Source: an uncultured Parolsenella sp. (GTDB lineage Bacteria; Actinomycetota; Coriobacteriia; Coriobacteriales; Atopobiaceae). From it: a DNA stretch of 64,000 nt. This document shows, in pieces, positions 59,672-64,000 of this stretch (its first letter is position 1; each line of letters begins with the position of its first letter). Under the pieces are notes generated by a model. That model did no database searches. It had not been told where the DNA came from and worked only from the letters and a program-made list of their open reading frames with translations. The stretch spans positions 1-64,000 of the forward strand of contig NZ_CAKUIH010000002.1 in the NCBI RefSeq assembly GCF_934660935.1. Direction: 5' to 3'. The position numbers were made by a program, and so were the translations under genes.

Positions 59672-59881
59672 GCTGGCTGTCTCGCACACCCAGTTTGCAA
59701 GCGCTATCCTGAAGAAGGATGACGTTCGTGAGAACGAGAAGATTGACTAGCTTACCTGGTCAGATCTGGTAAATGCCTGTGGGACCGGCGCCTCGTGCGT
59801 CCGGCCCCACGTGGCTGTCTTGGATATAAGGATAGGGGTAGCGGAGATGGCCTCCGTCCCTAGAAAAGGAAGGGTAGTGAC
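59672..59881 (+). other. Gap with hairpin before the aldolase gene
   Basis: A stem of about 10 bp (59779-59788 with 59801-59810; GTGGGACCGG/CCGGCCCCAC) lacks a T-tract. A weak IclR-like site, GTTCGTGAGAACGAGA (59724-59739), has one perfect half. The aldolase gene may have its own promoter or be separated by processing. Confidence 0.4.
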
Positions 59882-60763
59882 ATGTTCGAGGGCATTTTCT
59901 GTCCGTCCATCACCATCACTGATGATGAGGGCAACATCGATTTTGATCTGTGGGGCAAGCATCTCGACCACCTTGCCGACGCCGGTCTCAACGGCGTTCT
60001 GCTCTTTGGCAGCATTGGCGAGTTCTACAGCGTCTCGCTCGAGGACAAGAAGGCCGCTTGCGACTTTGCCGTGAAGCGCGTGGGCGATCGCATGAAGGTC
60101 TTCATTGGTGTTGGCGACACGAACTACGCCAACGTCCTGGAGCTCACCCGCTATGCCGAGAAGGCTGGCGTGGACGCGGTTCTCGCGGTGTCCCCGTACT
60201 ACTTTGGCCCGAGCGCGCCTACCGCTGAGCACTACTTCGGTGGCATCGCCGAGGCCACGAAGCTCCCGGTCATTCTCTACAACTTCCCGGCACGTACCGG
60301 CACCGATCTCACGCCCGAGCTCGTTGCCTCCCTCGCGGCCAAGCACCCCAACATCTGTGGCATCAAGGACACCGTGGACACCATCAGCCACACGCGCAAG
60401 GTCATTCGCGCCGCGCGTGCCGTGAACCCCGAGTTCACCGTGTTCTCCGGCTTTGACGAGTACTACCTGGTCAACCGTGTGAGCGGCGGTAACGGCGTGC
60501 TGTGCGGCCTCACGAACGTGGAGCCCGAGACGTTCGCCAAGATGCACGCCGCCTACCAGGCCGGCGACTATGCCACGGCCGTCTCGTGCGCCGAGCGCAT
60601 CTCCAAGCTCATGGCCGTCTATGACGTGTGCGACCTGTTCGTCTCCGCCATCAAGGCTGCCGTGAAGGTCAAGGGCCTGCCCATCTCCACGAAGATCTTC
60701 GACCCGGCCGTCCAGGCCACCGAGGCCGACGAGGCCGCCATCGCGGAGCTGCTCGCGGAGTAG
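59882..60763 (+). CDS. DapA-family aldolase (2-keto-3-deoxy sugar-acid aldolase candidate)
   Basis: This 293-residue class I aldolase of the DHDPS/NAL superfamily has the carboxylate-binding GSIGEF (about 42-47), Tyr in VILYNFPARTG (about 134-144) and the Schiff-base Lys in GIKDTVDT. Genuine lysine-biosynthesis DapA carries GTTGE, whereas GSIGE points to keto-acid aldolases. By context it would split 2-keto-3-deoxy-L-fuconate to pyruvate and lactaldehyde, like Cj0481. No lactaldehyde dehydrogenase follows in the window. Confidence 0.85.
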   Translation: MFEGIFCPSITITDDEGNIDFDLWGKHLDHLADAGLNGVLLFGSIGEFYSVSLEDKKAACDFAVKRVGDRMKVFIGVGDTNYANVLELTRYAEKAGVDAVLAVSPYYFGPSAPTAEHYFGGIAEATKLPVILYNFPARTGTDLTPELVASLAAKHPNICGIKDTVDTISHTRKVIRAARAVNPEFTVFSGFDEYYLVNRVSGGNGVLCGLTNVEPETFAKMHAAYQAGDYATAVSCAERISKLMAVYDVCDLFVSAIKAAVKVKGLPISTKIFDPAVQATEADEAAIAELLAE

Positions 60764-60789
60764 CGAGCACACATACGTTGTGGCTTGCG

Positions 60790-60823
60790 AGCCCGGATGC
60801 CTTCTGGCGTCCGGGCTTTTTCT
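60790..60823 (+). terminator. Terminator of the sugar-acid operon
   Basis: AGCCCGGATGCC pairs with GGCGTCCGGGCT (60790-60801 with 60806-60817, one G-U) and is followed by TTTTTCTT. Confidence 0.9.
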
Positions 60824-60872
60824 TGGTTGTTAGCCGGCTCCCAACACGTGGTTCTGCTGCGGCTTCGCCCCG

Positions 60873-61991
60873 CTACTCCCGCTCGTGGAGGCGTAGGGCG
60901 ATGCTGCAGGCGAGGCGGACGTCAGGGTCGTCCAGATCGAGACCGCTTATCTCGCCGATCTGCTCCAGGTGCCTGATGCAGGTGCTTCTCGTGAGGAAGA
61001 GGTCGCGCGCGGTGCGCGTCACGTTTCGATCGCGGTCGAGGTAGCCACGCAGGAGCCGCGTGAGCTCCGTGCCATTCGCACGGTCGTGCTCCATGAGGCG
61101 CAGGAGGCCCGGCGGGGTCATCGCCGCGGGGATCTGTCGCACGCGCACGCGGCGCAGCATGTCCGCGAGCAGGAAGTCCGCGTAGCGCCAGCACGCGCTT
61201 TCCGGCTGCCTCCGTATGCCGAGCCGCGCTGCCGCCAGCGCCTGGTTGTAGTAGTAGAACGTGTTCTTGAGATCTCCGTATGCCTCGCTCGCGCCCACGG
61301 CGAGGAGCCCCGGGATGAACACGCCGGCAAGGCGTCGCAGCATGCCGTCCTCGTCCGTGTCGGCGCGCGTGAGGTTGCAGACGACGACGAGGTGCTCGCC
61401 ATGCATGACGCAGGCGAGCTCGCCGATCCTCCCGGAGAGCGAGCGCGCTGTGGACTCCAGGCGCTCCTGGCTCTGCCCGCGCTGTACGGAGGCGATCGAG
61501 ACGCACAGGTAGCGGTCGAACACGTCCCAGCCGAGAAGCCCCGCCCCCGCCTCGATGCGGCGCTCGTCAAGCAGTTGGTGGGCGAGAAGGCCCTCGAGCA
61601 CGAGCTCGAGCTCGCGGGGCTGACCCGCCTCCTCGATCTGCCCGCGCATCGAGCGCTCCCACTCCTCGTGGCGCGCGAAGGACCTGGTGACGCGGGCGAG
61701 CAGCGCCCTCACGTCGATCGCGCCCTCCTCGGTCCAGAGGATGTCGAGGTCTCCGTGGCGCCAGGAGGCCGTTGGCTGGCCCACGCAGATGACGGACGCG
61801 ATGCCACTCGCGTTGGGACGCGCGGGCAGCTCGCTTGCCTCCGCTACATAGACGGGACCCTCCTCGAGGGGCTCTCCGGGCACGAGGGGGAGAGCATAGG
61901 TGCACGTGCGCGTCGCCGCGCCGGGGGCAAGGTGGCTCGAGAACTCTAGCGGGGCGAGCTCGTCTCGGAGGATCTGGAGGTTCAACCTCAT
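60873..61991 (-). CDS. PucR/CdaR-type transcriptional regulator
   Basis: This 372-residue protein has a PucR C-terminal HTH (about 315-370: LLRGYLDRDRNVTRTARDLFLTRSTCIRHLEQI, cited by its ends LLRGYL and HLEQI). A GGDEF-like/CdaR central region (about 180-300) lies before it. The N-terminal half has no recognised domain. It reads toward the aldolase terminator and away from fhs, so it may regulate fhs or distant genes; the target is not visible. The start at 61991 follows GATGGAGACC. Confidence 0.78.
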   Translation of the reverse strand: MRLNLQILRDELAPLEFSSHLAPGAATRTCTYALPLVPGEPLEEGPVYVAEASELPARPNASGIASVICVGQPTASWRHGDLDILWTEEGAIDVRALLARVTRSFARHEEWERSMRGQIEEAGQPRELELVLEGLLAHQLLDERRIEAGAGLLGWDVFDRYLCVSIASVQRGQSQERLESTARSLSGRIGELACVMHGEHLVVVCNLTRADTDEDGMLRRLAGVFIPGLLAVGASEAYGDLKNTFYYYNQALAAARLGIRRQPESACWRYADFLLADMLRRVRVRQIPAAMTPPGLLRLMEHDRANGTELTRLLRGYLDRDRNVTRTARDLFLTRSTCIRHLEQIGEISGLDLDDPDVRLACSIALRLHERE

Positions 61992-62257
61992 GGGGTCTCC
62001 ATCGTTGAATGATACAAAGTGTTCCATCATCGTAGCGTTATTGCCGCGCTCTGGCGGAGACGTTCGCGCGTGAGGTTCATAGAATTCTATCCGTTGAGAT
62101 AAACGGGTTTGTTTTGCCTTTTCCACATGACATCGTCCGCGCTCGCCCTCGCGCCTATGAGACACAAACTGTCTCAGTTGCGAGGGCTTCCCAAGTTTGG
62201 CCGACGAGACGTTGGATAATGGCAGCGCAGCAGGCCCCTCGAGCGAATGGAGCTCCC

Positions 62258-63922
62258 ATGGCACTGACGGATATCGAAATCGCACAGCAGGCCGAGGTTT
62301 GGCCCATCAGCAAGGTCGCCGAGGGTCTCGGCCTGACCGATGACGAGCTCATCCCCTACGGCCATCACATGGCCAAGGTCGACGTCACGAAGCTCCGCGA
62401 CAAGGAGCGCCGCGCCAAGCTCATTCTCGTGACCGCCATCAACCCCACGCCCGCGGGCGAGGGCAAGACCACGACGTCCGTGGGCCTCGCTGACGCCCTC
62501 CAGCGTCTTGGCAAGAAGGCCGTGCTCGCGCTTCGCGAGCCGTCCCTCGGCCCGGTCTTCGGCGTCAAGGGTGGCGCCGCCGGCGGCGGCTACGCGCAGG
62601 TCGTGCCCATGGAGAACATCAACCTGCACTTCACCGGTGACTTCCACGCCATTGGCGCGGCGAACAACCTGCTCGCCGCCATGCTCGACAACCACATCAA
62701 GCAGGGCAACGCCCTCGGCATCGACCCGCGCCGCATCACCTGGAAGCGCGTCGTCGACATGAACGACCGCCAGCTGCGCAACATCGTCTGCGGCCTCGGC
62801 GGCGTCGCCAACGGCATGCCCCGCGAGGACGGCTTCGACATCACCGTCGCCTCCGAGGTCATGGCTTGCTTCTGCCTGGCCACCTCCATCGCGGACCTCA
62901 AGGCCCGTCTCGGTCGCATCGTGGTTGGCTACACCTTCGACCGCACGCCCGTCACCGCGCATGACCTCCACGCCGAGGGTGCCATGACGGCGCTGCTCAA
63001 GGATGCCATCTCGCCCAACCTCGTCCAGACGCTCGAGCACACGCCCGCGTTCGTCCACGGAGGCCCCTTCGCCAACATCGCCCACGGCTGCAACTCCGTT
63101 ATGGCGACCGACGTCGCGATGAAGCTCGGCGACTACGTCGTCACCGAGGCGGGCTTTGGCGCGGACCTCGGTGCCGAGAAGTTCTGCGACATCAAGTGCC
63201 GCATGGCCGGGCTCACCCCGAGCGCCTGCGTGGTCGTCGCCACCGTGCGCGCCCTCAAGCACAACGGCGGCGTGCCCAAGACGGCGCTCTCCGAGGAAAA
63301 CCTCGAGGCCCTCGAGGCCGGCATGCCCAACCTCCTGCGCCATGTCACCAACATGCGCGAGGTCTTTGGCCTGCCCGTTGTCGTCGCCATCAACGCGTTC
63401 CCCACGGACACCAAGGCCGAGCTCGACCTCGTCGAGGCCAAGTGCCACGAGCTGGGCGTGAACGTCGCCCTCTCCGAGGTCTGGGCGAAGGGTGGCGAGG
63501 GCGGTCTCGCGCTTGCCGAGGAGGTCGTGCGCCTGTGCGACGAGCCCAGCGAGTTCACCCAGGCCTATGAGCTCGGCGGCATCCGCGAGAGCATCGAGGC
63601 CATTGCCACCCGCGTCTACCACGCCGACGGCGTCGATCTCACGCCGGCTGCCGCCAAACAGATCACGCAGCTCGAGGAGCAGGGCTTCACGAACATGCCC
63701 GTCTGCATGGCCAAGACCCAGTACTCCTTCTCCGACGACGCCAAGAAGCTGGGCGCCCCCGAGGGCTTCCGCATCACCGTCCGCTCGGTGAAGGTCTCCG
63801 CCGGTGCCGGCTTCATCGTTGCCCTCACGGGTGACATCATGACGATGCCGGGTCTGCCCAAGCGCCCCGCCGCGGAGAACATCGATGTCGACGAGGACGG
63901 CCGCATCACCGGCCTTTTCTAG
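62258..63922 (+). CDS. fhs: Formate-tetrahydrofolate ligase
   Basis: This 554-residue protein is the usual length for the family. It has the P-loop TPAGEGKTTTSVGL (about 64-77), LREPSLGPVFGVKGGAAGGGY (about 85-105, cited by ends) and EAGFGADLGAEKF. It makes 10-formyl-THF from formate, THF and ATP, feeding purine and one-carbon metabolism. The ATG at 62258 (GGAGCTCCC upstream) is chosen; an ATG 13 codons earlier is possible. A cyclodeaminase-like gene starts 16 bp after it. Confidence 0.95.
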   Translation: MALTDIEIAQQAEVWPISKVAEGLGLTDDELIPYGHHMAKVDVTKLRDKERRAKLILVTAINPTPAGEGKTTTSVGLADALQRLGKKAVLALREPSLGPVFGVKGGAAGGGYAQVVPMENINLHFTGDFHAIGAANNLLAAMLDNHIKQGNALGIDPRRITWKRVVDMNDRQLRNIVCGLGGVANGMPREDGFDITVASEVMACFCLATSIADLKARLGRIVVGYTFDRTPVTAHDLHAEGAMTALLKDAISPNLVQTLEHTPAFVHGGPFANIAHGCNSVMATDVAMKLGDYVVTEAGFGADLGAEKFCDIKCRMAGLTPSACVVVATVRALKHNGGVPKTALSEENLEALEAGMPNLLRHVTNMREVFGLPVVVAINAFPTDTKAELDLVEAKCHELGVNVALSEVWAKGGEGGLALAEEVVRLCDEPSEFTQAYELGGIRESIEAIATRVYHADGVDLTPAAAKQITQLEEQGFTNMPVCMAKTQYSFSDDAKKLGAPEGFRITVRSVKVSAGAGFIVALTGDIMTMPGLPKRPAAENIDVDEDGRITGLF

Positions 63923-63938
63923 GGAGTCACCCCAGTTC

Positions 63939-64000
63939 ATGAGTGTTTCTATGACCGAGAAGACCTGCGCGGAGTTCTCCGAGCGCCTGGCCGCCCGGGA
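63939..64000 (+). CDS. Formiminotransferase-cyclodeaminase-like protein (3' partial)
   Basis: Only the first 20 codons are in the window. The start MSVSMTEKTCAEFSERLAAR resembles the N-terminus of methenyl-THF cyclohydrolase/cyclodeaminase (FchA), whose family begins with a T-C-x-E-F-x-x-x-L-A pattern. AGGGAG lies upstream. Its position after fhs supports a one-carbon operon. A start at 63951 is also possible. Confidence 0.6.
   Translation, partial: MSVSMTEKTCAEFSERLAAR

Noticed and set aside
59882..60763. Lysine-biosynthesis DapA
   Set aside because: The GSIGE motif and the location at the end of a sugar-acid cluster fit a keto-acid aldolase better than dihydrodipicolinate synthase.
62114..62257. 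Longer N-terminus for formate-tetrahydrofolate ligase
   Set aside because: The extra 48 residues lack family similarity, and the ATG at 62258 gives the normal length with a ribosome binding site.

Overview
The window is high-GC, gene-dense bacterial chromosome. Its content points to an anaerobic gut or oral actinobacterium of the class Coriobacteriia, perhaps Olsenella-like (inferred from gene content, not from a marker-gene search). The supporting genes are a group B-type [FeFe] hydrogenase, desulfoferrodoxin, formate-tetrahydrofolate ligase followed by a cyclodeaminase start, a sufCBDSU operon, and a DnaE with an intact-looking PHP domain. There are no rRNA genes, no CRISPR array, no phage and no transposase gene. 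One tRNA (Thr, CGU anticodon) is present.

Layout. 1-4.1 kb: the end of an ABC exporter, then a DUF6110/PacL-like small protein with a P1B metal ATPase lacking the usual CPC motif, behind a 20-bp palindrome. 4.3-9.7 kb: a YeiH-type transporter, a methyltransferase, and an FtsX-type permease with its ATPase. 9.9-13.1 kb: a copper operon copA-copZ-csoR behind a CsoR-like operator. 13.3-15.5 kb: a YvlD-like membrane protein, a YerC/TrpR-like regulator and a secreted NlpC/P60 hydrolase. 16.5-22.2 kb: sufC-B-D-S-U plus an Rrf2 regulator on the minus strand. 22.4-25.6 kb: a BASS-family transporter, an SDR and a 2-keto-3-deoxygluconate permease. 26-29.8 kb: dnaE. 30.4-34.9 kb: isoaspartyl peptidase, a Sel1-repeat protein and two unrecognised membrane proteins. 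35.1-38.4 kb: a TPP riboswitch in front of a thiamine-binding protein and a thiXYZ-type precursor ABC transporter. 38.7-50.4 kb: oxidoreductase, superoxide reductase, tRNA-Thr, HAD phosphatase, DMT transporter, threonine aldolase, hisS, an RluA enzyme, the hydrogenase, an alpha/beta hydrolase and a HIRAN protein. 50.5-53.8 kb: valS and 5-formyl-THF cyclo-ligase. 53.9-60.8 kb: a divergently regulated sugar-acid cluster (IclR regulator, UxaA-type dehydratase, SDR, FucP-type permease, amidohydrolase, DapA-type aldolase) whose content matches the oxidative L-fucose pathway of Campylobacter jejuni. 60.9-64 kb: a PucR-type regulator, fhs, and the start of a cyclodeaminase.

The least expected structure lies between the genes. 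Eight copies of a palindrome share the core AAGGGAC(A/T)GTCCCTT, but their outer arms differ and usually remain self-complementary. Two copies mix arm classes, and two genes take their stop codon from such an element. Two larger intergenic elements (15.9-16.2 kb and 30.15-30.29 kb) carry unrelated but self-complementary arms of 24-26 bp around a shared centre, CGAAAT-N10-ATCTACCTGCGGT. Many gaps also hold short tandem duplications with periods of about 20-62 bp. A pair of 16-bp palindromes of the form GTTCG-N6-CGAAC lies between the IclR gene and the dehydratase gene and is a strong candidate for the regulator's operators.
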